From Thermoplasmata archaeon (GTDB taxonomy: Archaea; Thermoplasmatota; Thermoplasmata; Thermoplasmatales; ARK-15), in the NCBI GenBank assembly GCA_038729465.1, contig JAVYRZ010000011.1:1-34348 (forward strand): a DNA stretch of 34,348 nucleotides, given 5' to 3'. The notes beneath the pieces were generated by a model. The model worked only from the letters and a program-made list of their open reading frames with translations, searched no databases and was not told where the DNA came from. Positions 8,063-16,255 of the stretch are shown piece by piece. Position numbers and translations under genes: made by a program. Each line of letters starts with the position of its first letter. The first letter of the stretch is position 1.

Positions 8063-9188
8063 TTTCTATCATTCTCCTGTACATTTTTTGCATTTGAACC
8101 AGTGTAAATATAGAGACAGACTCATCTTTTCCATGAGCATTATCATTCAAGAAATCACCAGGCCCGAGTGTAATGGTCTCTGTGCCTCCATTAATCATAT
8201 ATGCAGAATCATTAGAGCCACTTCCTCCTATAAATGCAGGCTCATAGCCAAGTACCTCCTTCCCGGCAGTTTTGGCTATTTTTATGATCCTCGAATCTAA
8301 AGGTATTTCTCCTGCAGGATTTTCTCCTATAATATTAATGTCCACATTCAATGTAGGATTTTTATATTTTTGAAGTTTGATACTGTCTTCAATTACTTTA
8401 ATTATATCTTCCTTCTTTTGAGATGGTAACATTCTTATGTCAAGTGTGCTCTTCGCTAGATCAGGAATTACATTTACTTTTTCTCCACCTATGATTGTTG
8501 TCCCTATAGAGATAGTAGGTGATGGAAGATATGGATGCTTTTCAAATTTAAAATTTACATTTTTTAAAGATACTAACAAGTCTGCAAGATTTAAAATGGC
8601 ATTTACTCCTCCAGCAGGATTGCTTGCATGTGCACTTTTTCCATAAGAAACCAGCTCTATCCAGAGTGATCCTCTTACTCCAGGCCGAATATATACTATG
8701 CCACTATTTACAGAGCCTTCCATTACTACGCCATATTTGCCCTTTATTTTTCCAATTATACTTTTTGTCCCGAAATTTCCGCCTGCCTCCTCATCTGCTA
8801 CAAAAGCAAATTTACATTTTTTTAATTTCTCTTTTTGGCCAGAGTCTATAATTTCTTCAATAGCAACAATTATCGTTGCTAAAGCCCCTTTCATATCAGA
8901 ACTTCCTCTACCATATATCCTTCCATTAAATACCTCCCCGGTAGGATCATGTACCCAGCCAACTCCAATAGGGACCGTATCCATATGCCCATTAAAAACA
9001 ATATCTTCACCAGTCCCAAATATAAGATTTACCCTGCTTTCAGAAACTTCAATTCTCTCAAATGATAAGTAGTTTTTTAACCTGTTTTCAATAATGTCTG
9101 CAACAACCTCTTCATTGCCTGGCGGATTCTCACTCTTTGCTCTTATAAGATCTAACGTTAGAGAAACTATTCTATCTTGAATATCCAT
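8055..9188 (-). CDS. M20-family metallopeptidase / N-acyl amino acid deacylase (ArgE/DapE type)
   Basis: A 377-residue di-zinc amidohydrolase. The metal and catalytic residues appear in the usual order: FNGHMDT with H68 and D70, GRGSSDMKGA with bridging D98, ADEEAGG with catalytic E133 and ligand E134, a probable ligand E157 in MEGS (an Asp or Glu site in the family), and NDNAHGKDE with final ligand H352. The lid/dimerisation domain at about 170-285 contains GKSAHAS with the substrate-contacting H187. Such enzymes remove acetyl, succinyl or similar groups from amino acids, or act as dipeptidases. The coupled GNAT gene favours N-acyl amino acid metabolism. A TATA box (9211-9220) lies 23-32 bases before the ATG, and no SD is present, which supports leaderless initiation. 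Confidence 0.88.
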   Translation of the reverse strand: MDIQDRIVSLTLDLIRAKSENPPGNEEVVADIIENRLKNYLSFERIEVSESRVNLIFGTGEDIVFNGHMDTVPIGVGWVHDPTGEVFNGRIYGRGSSDMKGALATIIVAIEEIIDSGQKEKLKKCKFAFVADEEAGGNFGTKSIIGKIKGKYGVVMEGSVNSGIVYIRPGVRGSLWIELVSYGKSAHASNPAGGVNAILNLADLLVSLKNVNFKFEKHPYLPSPTISIGTTIIGGEKVNVIPDLAKSTLDIRMLPSQKKEDIIKVIEDSIKLQKYKNPTLNVDINIIGENPAGEIPLDSRIIKIAKTAGKEVLGYEPAFIGGSGSNDSAYMINGGTETITLGPGDFLNDNAHGKDESVSIFTLVQMQKMYRRMIENA

Positions 9189-9295
9189 AATATGGTGAAT
9201 AATTAATGTCTATAAATATTATTTGCACCTTTGCCAGCAAAATTTATATATTAAAGTGTATTTTCATTTTTTAAAATATACTTGAGGTGAAATTA

Positions 9296-10261
9296 ATGAA
9301 AAGAATATATGCTATTTCGATAGTTGTTGTTTTAATCGTTGCAAGTTTTGCAGTAGGATTTGAAATGAATAATTCCAAGCCGAAGCTTTCAGGAAATGAC
9401 ATTGTTACTGTTGTGGATGACTATAATACCGTTGTTAAAGTGCCCCAGCCAGTTAATAGAATCGTATCACTGGCACCTTCAGATACAGAGATATTATTTG
9501 CGTTAGGATTAGGCAATAAGATAGTCGGGGATACTGTATACGATAACTATCCTGCTGCGGCAGCTAATATAACACACATAGGTGGTGTTACTAACTCAAG
9601 TATCGAAGAGATAGTAGCATTGAAACCGAATCTGGTTTTAGCATACAGCAATTTCGAGCCTAACGTGGTTGAGAGCCTTAGAAATTTGAATATTCCGGTG
9701 ATAGTTCTGAATCCGCCTACAATAGCCTGGGTTATGCACGATATATCTATCGTTGCCCTGGCAACTAATACCACTCCTCGTGCAGATTATCTCGATAGCA
9801 TGTTTAGTAATCTTACAACCGATATACAAAATGATTCATATAACATTACAAATCCGCTGAAAGTGTTATTTTTAGCATGGTATAATCCGATTTATACGGC
9901 AGGGCAGGGTACCTTTATTAATGGAATGATCAATCTTGTAGGTGCAATTAACGTTGCCGGAAATGTGACCCAACAATGGTTCGAAATGACGGAAGAAAGT
10001 GCAATAGCATCAAATCCAGATATAATATTGCTTGCCTCTTCCAACAGTTTTATAGAATCGGACATAAAAAACGATTCAATATGGAAAGATGTAAACGCGG
10101 TAAAAAATAATTCATTCGTGATAATGAATGATGTTTATTTACTGCAAGCAGGGCCTCAGATATTCTTAGGTTTGGAGATGCTTGCTAAGATCATTTATCC
10201 ATCGATTTATGCTAATTTGCCATTGATCACATACTCTGAAATATTCCCTTCAAATCTTTAA
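9296..10261 (+). CDS. Membrane-anchored BtuF/FepB-like ABC substrate-binding protein
   Basis: A 321-residue extracellular binding protein of the TroA/BtuF type (cobalamin, siderophore or heme uptake). The N-terminus is a signal-anchor, KRIYAISIVVVLIVASFAVG, without a lipobox Cys. It is followed by VVKVPQPVNRIVSLAPSDTE, GLGNKIVGDTVYDNYP and IGGVTNSSIEEIVALKPNLV, the standard opening of the first lobe. A helix links to the second lobe near 150-180. Many N-x-S/T sites fit an exported archaeal glycoprotein. The ATG at 9296 has an SD, GAGGTGA at 9284-9290, five bases upstream. The in-frame GTG at 9287 lies inside that SD and is rejected. No permease or ATPase gene is adjacent, so its transporter must be elsewhere. 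The gene converges on the Lrp gene with four bases between. Confidence 0.85.
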   Translation: MKRIYAISIVVVLIVASFAVGFEMNNSKPKLSGNDIVTVVDDYNTVVKVPQPVNRIVSLAPSDTEILFALGLGNKIVGDTVYDNYPAAAANITHIGGVTNSSIEEIVALKPNLVLAYSNFEPNVVESLRNLNIPVIVLNPPTIAWVMHDISIVALATNTTPRADYLDSMFSNLTTDIQNDSYNITNPLKVLFLAWYNPIYTAGQGTFINGMINLVGAINVAGNVTQQWFEMTEESAIASNPDIILLASSNSFIESDIKNDSIWKDVNAVKNNSFVIMNDVYLLQAGPQIFLGLEMLAKIIYPSIYANLPLITYSEIFPSNL

Positions 10262-10265
10262 TTTT

Positions 10266-10700
10266 TTATTGTTTTACCGTAGAGAAAACTGTGATTGTTT
10301 CGGTTTTACCTATACCTTTCATCTCTCTTAACTTATCAAGAACAAAGTTACCTACCTCTTCAATTGTAGATAGCCTTACTTTCAGTAAAAGATCCCATTC
10401 ACCGGCAATTATGTAAACTTCCTCTACTTCCTTATATGATGATATCTTTAAACCAAGCTCTCTCTGTGTAATCTTTTCTTTTGGGTCAAATGCCACAAAA
10501 ATAAATGCTATGATCGGCAGTCCCAGTTCTTTATAATTCGGTTTTACTGTAAATTTATCTATAACCCCATTTTTGATCATTGTTTGCATTCTTTCATAGA
10601 TAGTTATTCTTGGAATATCCAGATTTTTAGACATCTCAGATATTTTATCTCTGCCATGCTCCATCAGGTATGTTATAATCCTTCTATCTTTTTCATCCAT
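10266..10700 (-). CDS. Lrp/AsnC-family transcriptional regulator
   Basis: A 144-residue full-length Lrp-family protein. Residues 3-50 are the helix-turn-helix (DRRIITYLMEHGRDKISEMS, then RITIYERMQTMIKNGVI). Residues 65-144 form the RAM effector domain, with PIIAFIFVAFDP, VEEVYIIAGEWDLLLKV containing the conserved GxxD-type turn, and a C-terminal KTETITVFSTVKQ. A TATA-like AAAATATATAATA at about 10722-10733 sits some 27 bases before the ATG. Divergent from the asparagine synthetase gene across a 136-base shared promoter region, it might control that gene or itself; amino acid biosynthesis is a common Lrp target. That link is inference from position only. Confidence 0.88.
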   Translation of the reverse strand: MDEKDRRIITYLMEHGRDKISEMSKNLDIPRITIYERMQTMIKNGVIDKFTVKPNYKELGLPIIAFIFVAFDPKEKITQRELGLKISSYKEVEEVYIIAGEWDLLLKVRLSTIEEVGNFVLDKLREMKGIGKTETITVFSTVKQ

Positions 10701-10836
10701 AAAGATGGTTAAGTATAACTATTATATATTTTTTTAGACTAAATGTTCAAAATTAACTTTAATAACTAACATAAAATATACAAAATGTCTATTTTTTGAT
10801 AATAATGTTTTTATTAGATTTATAATTAGAGATAAT

Positions 10837-11772
10837 ATGAAATCTCAAATAGATGTAGAAGGCATAAAGAAACATTTAGAGAAAAAAGAGCTGAAAGATG
10901 CAATATCTGTACAGAGCAATATCAGAACCATTCTGTCAGAGTTTTTTAAACAGCGAGGGTATTTAGAAATTCCGCCTGTTATAATCTCACCTTTGACAGA
11001 TCCGTTAAATCACCCTGCAGAAGATTCATACATTAACTACTATGGAATGCCCTATATTCTCACTAAAAGTATGATATTTCACAAACAGATTGCGGTTCAG
11101 TACCTGAACCAGATTTTCGCTTTTTCACCAAATGTTAGATTGGAAACTGTTGATAAAAATAAGACTGGCAGACATCTTTCAGAATTCACACAGTTTGATT
11201 TGGAAAAAAAGCACGGTACTAGAGCAGAAATGATCAATATCGTTGAAGATTTTTTTGTTTATCTATCAGAAAAGATAAATGTATTAAATTCAGAAGAACT
11301 TAGCAGATTTAACAGAACTTTGAAAATTCCGCAGCGACCTTTTAAGCAGATAAAATTCACGGATGCGGTGAACGTTTATGGCTCAGATTTTGAAGCAAAG
11401 CTGTCCAGTGAAATGGAAGAACCTTTCTGGATCATTGATATACCGTTGCAATTTCGAGAATTTTATGATAGGGAAGATGCTTTAAATCCAGAGATATTGG
11501 TTGATATGGACCTTATCTATCCAGAAGGTTTTGGAGAAGCTTTGTCCGGTGGAGAGAGAGAATACGATTACGAAAAAATAAAAGAGAGAATATTGAAGAA
11601 AGGGCAAGATGAAAAAACATTCGAGTGGTATCTTAACTTTGCAAAACAGGGACTTGAGCCTTCTGCTGGTTTCGGAATTGGAATTGAGAGATTGACCAGA
11701 TACATCTGTGGCTTAAAAAGAATAGAGGATACCCATCCGTTTCCCAAGCAGCCAGGTGTGATCTCACTATAA
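10837..11772 (+). CDS. Archaeal asparagine synthetase (AsnRS-catalytic-core type)
   Basis: A 311-residue class II aminoacyl-tRNA-synthetase-like catalytic domain without the N-terminal OB-fold anticodon-binding domain. Motif 2 is visible at 100-124 (VRLETVDKNKTGRHLSEFTQ, with R101 and E103), and motif 3 at 278-289 (GFGIGIERLTRY, with R285). ITKSMIFHKQ-like residues near 75-83 match the Asn/Asp activation pocket. Archaeal proteins of this design make asparagine from aspartate and ammonia with ATP, through an aspartyl-adenylate, and do not charge tRNA. A full asparaginyl-tRNA synthetase is unlikely given the missing anticodon domain and the length. A TATA-like region about 25-28 bases upstream and no SD point to a leaderless start. 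It ends three bases before the convergent transporter gene. Confidence 0.82.
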   Translation: MKSQIDVEGIKKHLEKKELKDAISVQSNIRTILSEFFKQRGYLEIPPVIISPLTDPLNHPAEDSYINYYGMPYILTKSMIFHKQIAVQYLNQIFAFSPNVRLETVDKNKTGRHLSEFTQFDLEKKHGTRAEMINIVEDFFVYLSEKINVLNSEELSRFNRTLKIPQRPFKQIKFTDAVNVYGSDFEAKLSSEMEEPFWIIDIPLQFREFYDREDALNPEILVDMDLIYPEGFGEALSGGEREYDYEKIKERILKKGQDEKTFEWYLNFAKQGLEPSAGFGIGIERLTRYICGLKRIEDTHPFPKQPGVISL

Positions 11773-11775
11773 TAT

Positions 11776-13752
11776 TTAAGAGTATTTTACAGTAAGATCC
11801 ATGATAACATCAGCAACATCTTCACACTTATCTGTAACGGCTTCTAAATATTCATATATTTCTTTTAACTTAAGTATATTTATTGGATCAGATTGTTTAA
11901 ATAATTCTCCCAGTGCAGAATCGAGTATGTCATCTGCATAGTTTTCCAGAGTATGTATTTCTTTACATTTTATAATGATATCTTGATAATCTCCAATTCT
12001 AATTTTTCTGATCTCTTTCAGAGCAATCTCCAGCTGTTCTGTAGATTTGACTATTATCTCTGTCAAAGCAATCATTTCAGGCGTGTTTTCTTTGATCTCA
12101 TATAGAACGATTCTATTGCTAGTAGCTTCTATAAAATCAATAATATCGTCAATAGCATTAGACAGTGCAGCAATGTCAATTACATCAATAGGCGCAGATA
12201 AAGATCTGTTTAGCTTGTTAAATATATTGTGCACAACCTCATCATTATCATGCTCTATACTTTTTATTTTCTTCTGCCTGATTTTTAGGTTATCGTATGA
12301 ACTGACCATTTCATATAATTCTTTAGCTGAGGCCCTCATGTTAGTTAATAGCTCATCAATCAGTTTCGAAAATTCTCGAAATAGCATTGATGCATCTTCC
12401 AGTGAAAGATTTTTTGTTTCTTCTCCCAGAGAAACTGTAAGAACAAGACCTATTATTGCAGCAATGCTTACAAATAACAGCATAGGAACTACTCCAAATA
12501 GCTCCAGTATTATTGGTAATAAGAATACACCTGTGATCGCGCCCATTCTACTAAAAGCAGTTGAGGTACCTTGTCCAGTAGCTCTCAATCTGGTAGGGAA
12601 CAACTCTGTTGCAATAACCCATGTCGTTGTGTTAGGGCCTGCATTCATAGACAGTTGAAATATTGCAAATAAAACGAACATGGCTAAGATCGTGGTTGGA
12701 TATGCAAAAGCTAAAATTATCAGAGACAATGCCATCCCTAAAAATCCAAAAGCCTGTAACTTTAATCTTCCTACCCGGTCTATCAAAAACATTGCAATAA
12801 TAAAACCAATAATTCCAAATATATCCAGTAATGCAGTGCCTTCAATAGATGCAAAATGTGTTTTAAATCCTAATCCTAGCAATATCGTTGGCAAAAAAAT
12901 GCCTATGCCGTAAACTGCAATGTCCATAAAGAACCATGGCAACCATGAAAAGATAGTTCTGCGAATATAAAACGGAGATAACAGCATTGATGCCTTCACT
13001 TTATCGGTTTCAGGCACTTTTAAATTATATTTTTCAGTGCTTTTAACTACACCTGCCCTCGCTTCAAGATCATTGATCACTTCATTAGCCTTTTTACGCT
13101 CTCCTTGACTAATCAACCATCTGGGAGATTCCGGCATTCTGGTCCTTAACAATATTACCACTATTGCAGGCAAAACTCCAGAAAACAACATCCATCTCCA
13201 GGCATCAGGCCCTAATGATACCATGCTTAACCCCACCGCAGCAGCAGTTAGAGAGCCTATACCCCAAAACATGAATGTTAAAGAAACTATTCTGCCCCTA
13301 TACTTTGCCGGTGCAAATTCAGATATATATGTTGAACTAATTGGATAGTCTGCCCCAATGCCTATGCCTAGGAGAATTCTGAAGAGTATCAATTCAAAAA
13401 TGTTTTGTGAAATAGCTGACAAAAAACCAAAAATTACAAAAAATATGAGATCTATCACATACATTGCTTTTCTTCCATATTTATCGGTAAAATGACCTAA
13501 AGTAACTGCGCCGACAAACATACCGATCAATGCGGAAGATGCAAGTAACCCTGTGTAAACTGCAATAGTATTGGGACTGCCCAAACTGCTGTTTAACCAT
13601 AATGGCTTTATGAAGAGAAGTGCTACGGAGATTATAAACAGATCGTAGCCATCCAAAAATACTCCTGCTGCAGAAAGCAGAAGCATTTTAATATGAAAGT
13701 TTGAAAGTGGTAAATTATCTAAACTTAACTTTTCATCTTCCAAAGAAATCAC
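11776..13752 (-). CDS. Pho84-like MFS transporter fused to a DUF47 (PhoU-like) domain
   Basis: A 658-residue two-part protein. Residues 20-440 are a 12-helix MFS transporter of the sugar/phosphate:H+ symporter branch, with DGYDLFIISVALLF (resembling the Pho84 entry motif SYDLF), GHFTDKYGRKAMYVIDL, GIGIGADYP and PESPRWLI. Residues about 445-658 are soluble, helical and rich in acidic residues: IEHDNDEVVHNIFNKLNRSL, AIDDIIDFIEATSNRI, LENYADDILDSAL and YEYLEAVTDKCEDVADVI. These are the repeated ExxxD helices of DUF47/Pit-accessory proteins, which are PhoU relatives. This suggests phosphate import with a built-in regulatory domain. The start is unclear: GTG at 13752 lies within an AGGTGAT SD-like site (13748-13754), while TTG at 13743 has that SD at a four-base distance. 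Confidence 0.85.
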   Translation of the reverse strand: MISLEDEKLSLDNLPLSNFHIKMLLLSAAGVFLDGYDLFIISVALLFIKPLWLNSSLGSPNTIAVYTGLLASSALIGMFVGAVTLGHFTDKYGRKAMYVIDLIFFVIFGFLSAISQNIFELILFRILLGIGIGADYPISSTYISEFAPAKYRGRIVSLTFMFWGIGSLTAAAVGLSMVSLGPDAWRWMLFSGVLPAIVVILLRTRMPESPRWLISQGERKKANEVINDLEARAGVVKSTEKYNLKVPETDKVKASMLLSPFYIRRTIFSWLPWFFMDIAVYGIGIFLPTILLGLGFKTHFASIEGTALLDIFGIIGFIIAMFLIDRVGRLKLQAFGFLGMALSLIILAFAYPTTILAMFVLFAIFQLSMNAGPNTTTWVIATELFPTRLRATGQGTSTAFSRMGAITGVFLLPIILELFGVVPMLLFVSIAAIIGLVLTVSLGEETKNLSLEDASMLFREFSKLIDELLTNMRASAKELYEMVSSYDNLKIRQKKIKSIEHDNDEVVHNIFNKLNRSLSAPIDVIDIAALSNAIDDIIDFIEATSNRIVLYEIKENTPEMIALTEIIVKSTEQLEIALKEIRKIRIGDYQDIIIKCKEIHTLENYADDILDSALGELFKQSDPINILKLKEIYEYLEAVTDKCEDVADVIMDLTVKYS

Positions 13753-13828
13753 CTATTATAGTAAGTGTAATGTTCAATAAATATTAAAACTTAGCTAAAT
13801 TTACAGATTTATCATTTTTCAAAATAAG

Positions 13829-13859
13829 ATATTATCAACTAAAATTTAATTGATAATAT
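13829..13859. repeat. 10-bp perfect inverted repeat upstream of the MFS-DUF47 gene
   Basis: The arms ATATTATCAA (13829-13838) and TTGATAATAT (13850-13859) are perfect reverse complements separated by 11 bases. They sit 77-107 bases upstream of the transporter start and upstream of its TATA-like region (about 13776-13790). This lies in the 374-base gene-free stretch 13753-14126, where otherwise only the two divergent promoters can be suggested. Confidence 0.5.
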
Positions 13860-14097
13860 TGATATAAACAGGAAATTATGTGATCACTGCAGTATATATT
13901 ATGTATTTATGATCATTCAAGATCCATGCTAAGAATTGCCAAGGTCTAATATGCTATGATTATTGCATGTTTTTCAGTCTGTTTTTACTAAGTGGTATGA
14001 AAAATTAATAAATAAATGCTTAATGCACATATTTTTATTAATTAAGTGATTGGTAAACGTAAAACATCTATCGCCATCACCGTTATTATGAAAAATA

Positions 14098-14106
14098 TTT
14101 TATACG
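14098..14106 (+). promoter_or_regulatory. TATA box for signal peptidase
   Basis: TTTTATACG is centred about 25 bases before the ATG at 14127, with no SD between. It is the likely promoter of a leaderless signal peptidase transcript. Confidence 0.45.
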
Positions 14107-14126
14107 ATCATAAATTATAGAATGCA

Positions 14127-14930
14127 ATGGTAAAGAAAGATTCTTTAAATTCTATAAGAGCTTTGCTAATAGTCATAATAGCTATTGCATTGATTTTTAT
14201 AGCGTTATTTGCATATTCTGGCATCTGGCCGCCAGTTGTAATTATAGAATCTTCAAGTATGCAACACGGAAGTCAATGGCAGTACGGTGTAATTAATACA
14301 GGGGATATGGTAATTGTAAAAAAAGTGACCAGTGTATCCGACATCATTACATATGTACAAGGCAGAGAGACGGGTTATAAAAGTTATGGAGATTATGGAA
14401 ATGTGATAATCTATACCTCTCAGAGTGGTATGTCAATAATACATAGAGCTATATTTTATGTGGCCTCATGGAATAACACAGTTCCAGAAATTATCGGAGA
14501 ACAAAAAGCAACTAGCTTTATGATCATATATGGAGAGGATGTAATAATAAAGGATATGGGATTTTCGCACCGAAACTTGCTAGTAAATCTTAGCCCGTTT
14601 ATTGGTCAATCAGGATTTGTTACCATGGGAGATAATAATCTTGCTAATCTTCCTCTTTCATATTTTCAAGGATACACTGTATGCGAAGCCGCTGATGAAA
14701 ATGTTGGCATTTCAAGTTCACTTGTAAACATTCATATGATCGAAGGCATAGCTCAAGGTTGGCTACCCTGGTTCGGGGACATAAAACTGATCGTTACGGG
14801 TAATACAATGTATATTCCATCAGACAGCTATTATTACCTGGTCATATCTTTAATAATACTGTTTTCAATTCCTGTTATCTATGATATCACTGTAGGATAT
14901 ATTAAGAAACAGAAAGAGCTAAAGAAGTAA
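14127..14930 (+). CDS. Archaeal type I signal peptidase (S26B, Ser-His-Asp type)
   Basis: A 267-residue membrane-bound protease that removes signal peptides from exported proteins. Helix 1 is at about 12-30, followed at once by ESSSMQHG with the nucleophile S44. Residues IIHRAIF carry H106, which replaces the Lys of bacterial enzymes, as in archaeal and ER signal peptidases. VTMGDNN carries D169. A second membrane helix at about 233-257 and a basic tail KKQKELKK close the protein. The 130-residue insert between H106 and the second helix is larger than in minimal archaeal enzymes. The last 12 bases overlap the convergent orc1/cdc6 gene. Confidence 0.88.
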   Translation: MVKKDSLNSIRALLIVIIAIALIFIALFAYSGIWPPVVIIESSSMQHGSQWQYGVINTGDMVIVKKVTSVSDIITYVQGRETGYKSYGDYGNVIIYTSQSGMSIIHRAIFYVASWNNTVPEIIGEQKATSFMIIYGEDVIIKDMGFSHRNLLVNLSPFIGQSGFVTMGDNNLANLPLSYFQGYTVCEAADENVGISSSLVNIHMIEGIAQGWLPWFGDIKLIVTGNTMYIPSDSYYYLVISLIILFSIPVIYDITVGYIKKQKELKK

Positions 14931-16151
14931 CGTTTGCTTAGCAAACCCAAAATTGCTTAATGCTGAAAAATATTCATCTTTCAGTAACAATTTTTTTATT
15001 TCGGAGGATGGGATAGATAGCTCTATAATCTTAGTTCTGCCATATCTCCCGAAAGATTTTACCTTCGTGCGAATTAATCCAAGCATATCCAGTTCGGATA
15101 TTAGGTCTGTTATTCTTCTCACCGTAAGAGTGGGAAATCCTACTTTCTGTGTAATAATTTTATATCCATCAAATAACTCAGAAGTAGTTAGCTGAGATTT
15201 ACCTGCTTCATCATGAAGGATAGCACACAAAAGTATCAATTTAGATTGTGGTGGTAATGTATTGATTGTTTCTATTACTGTATCTATCTCTAGCTTGGAT
15301 TTAGCAGCTAAAATGTGTTTTTCTTCAATTCTGTACTCCCCATCTTGGCTTGCTATATCAACTGCGTATCTTAGAAGATCTATAGCTCTGCGTGCGTCGC
15401 CATGCTCTTGAGCAGCAATACTTGCTGCGAGCTTAACGGCAGAGTTGTCTATGTATTCAGTTAAATTTGAGCTTTCTACCCGTTCCAGCAAGATGTCTTC
15501 AATCTGTATAGCGTTATAAGGCCCAAAAACTATTTTTTCCTCATTTAATCTACTTTTAACCCTGGCATCAAGATACTCTGTAAATTTAAGCTCGTTAGAG
15601 ATACCTAACAATGATATTTTGCTGTTTTTCAATTCTGAGTCTAAAAACAATAACCTGTATAATATATCATCTCCAGCGTTGGCTATTAATCTATCTATTT
15701 CGTCCAGAATTATTATTAATACTCCGTTCCAAGTATCGACATTGGATTTAACAACATTATATACTCTGTCCAGAGGCCAACCTGTAAATGGGATCTGTTC
15801 TTCACTAGCTATATAGTTTCCTATCGTTTGTAAAATAGAATATGTGCTATCAACCATCTCGCAGTTAATATATATGTATTCCAGTTTTTTCTTACCATAA
15901 AATTTCTCTGCCTTTTTCAGTTCTCTGCCTATGTATTTAGCCACGGCGGTTTTGCCGGTTCCAGTCTTGCCAAATATCAGAATATTTTTTGGCTTTTCCC
16001 CATTTAAGACAGTATAATATTCTCTTGCTAACATATCTATTTCTCGCTCTCTATGTGGCAATCTGTCTGGTATATACGAACTTTCCAATACTTCTTTCTT
16101 TATTTCAAACTTTGAGGAAGTACTGATATATTTCTCAAATATTGTTAACAT
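14919..16151 (-). CDS. Orc1/Cdc6 replication initiator, AAA+ ATPase
   Basis: A 410-residue archaeal replication initiator. The AAA+ module has Walker A GKTGTGKT at 61-68, Walker B IIILDEID ending near 153, a sensor-1 region SLLGISNELKF, and the sensor-2 motif EHGDARRAIDLLRYA. A C-terminal winged helix at about 300-400 carries TLTVRRITDLISELDMLGLI, used to bind origin DNA. The ATG at 16151 gives MLTIFEKYI, the usual opening of this family; an in-frame GTG at 16163 would add four residues and cannot be excluded. Archaeal orc1 genes often lie near origins, but the spacer upstream (16164-16255) is too short and shows no obvious origin-box repeats. Confidence 0.93.
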   Translation of the reverse strand: MLTIFEKYISTSSKFEIKKEVLESSYIPDRLPHREREIDMLAREYYTVLNGEKPKNILIFGKTGTGKTAVAKYIGRELKKAEKFYGKKKLEYIYINCEMVDSTYSILQTIGNYIASEEQIPFTGWPLDRVYNVVKSNVDTWNGVLIIILDEIDRLIANAGDDILYRLLFLDSELKNSKISLLGISNELKFTEYLDARVKSRLNEEKIVFGPYNAIQIEDILLERVESSNLTEYIDNSAVKLAASIAAQEHGDARRAIDLLRYAVDIASQDGEYRIEEKHILAAKSKLEIDTVIETINTLPPQSKLILLCAILHDEAGKSQLTTSELFDGYKIITQKVGFPTLTVRRITDLISELDMLGLIRTKVKSFGRYGRTKIIELSIPSSEIKKLLLKDEYFSALSNFGFAKQTLLL

Positions 16152-16255
16152 CCTAAATCTCACACTGGTAAAAACGATATTAGATTAGAACTACATATAC
16201 CTTTTTTAACTGAGATTATTACCAAAATGTTTATATTGCTTTGAAAAGTAATATA

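Noticed and set aside
10837-11772. Asparaginyl-tRNA synthetase
   Set aside because: No N-terminal anticodon-binding OB domain is present; the length and archaeal context fit the AsnRS-like asparagine synthetase.
16152-16255. Replication origin near orc1/cdc6
   Set aside because: The spacer upstream of orc1 is about 100 bases and shows no repeated origin-box motif or long A+T unwinding element distinct from the background.
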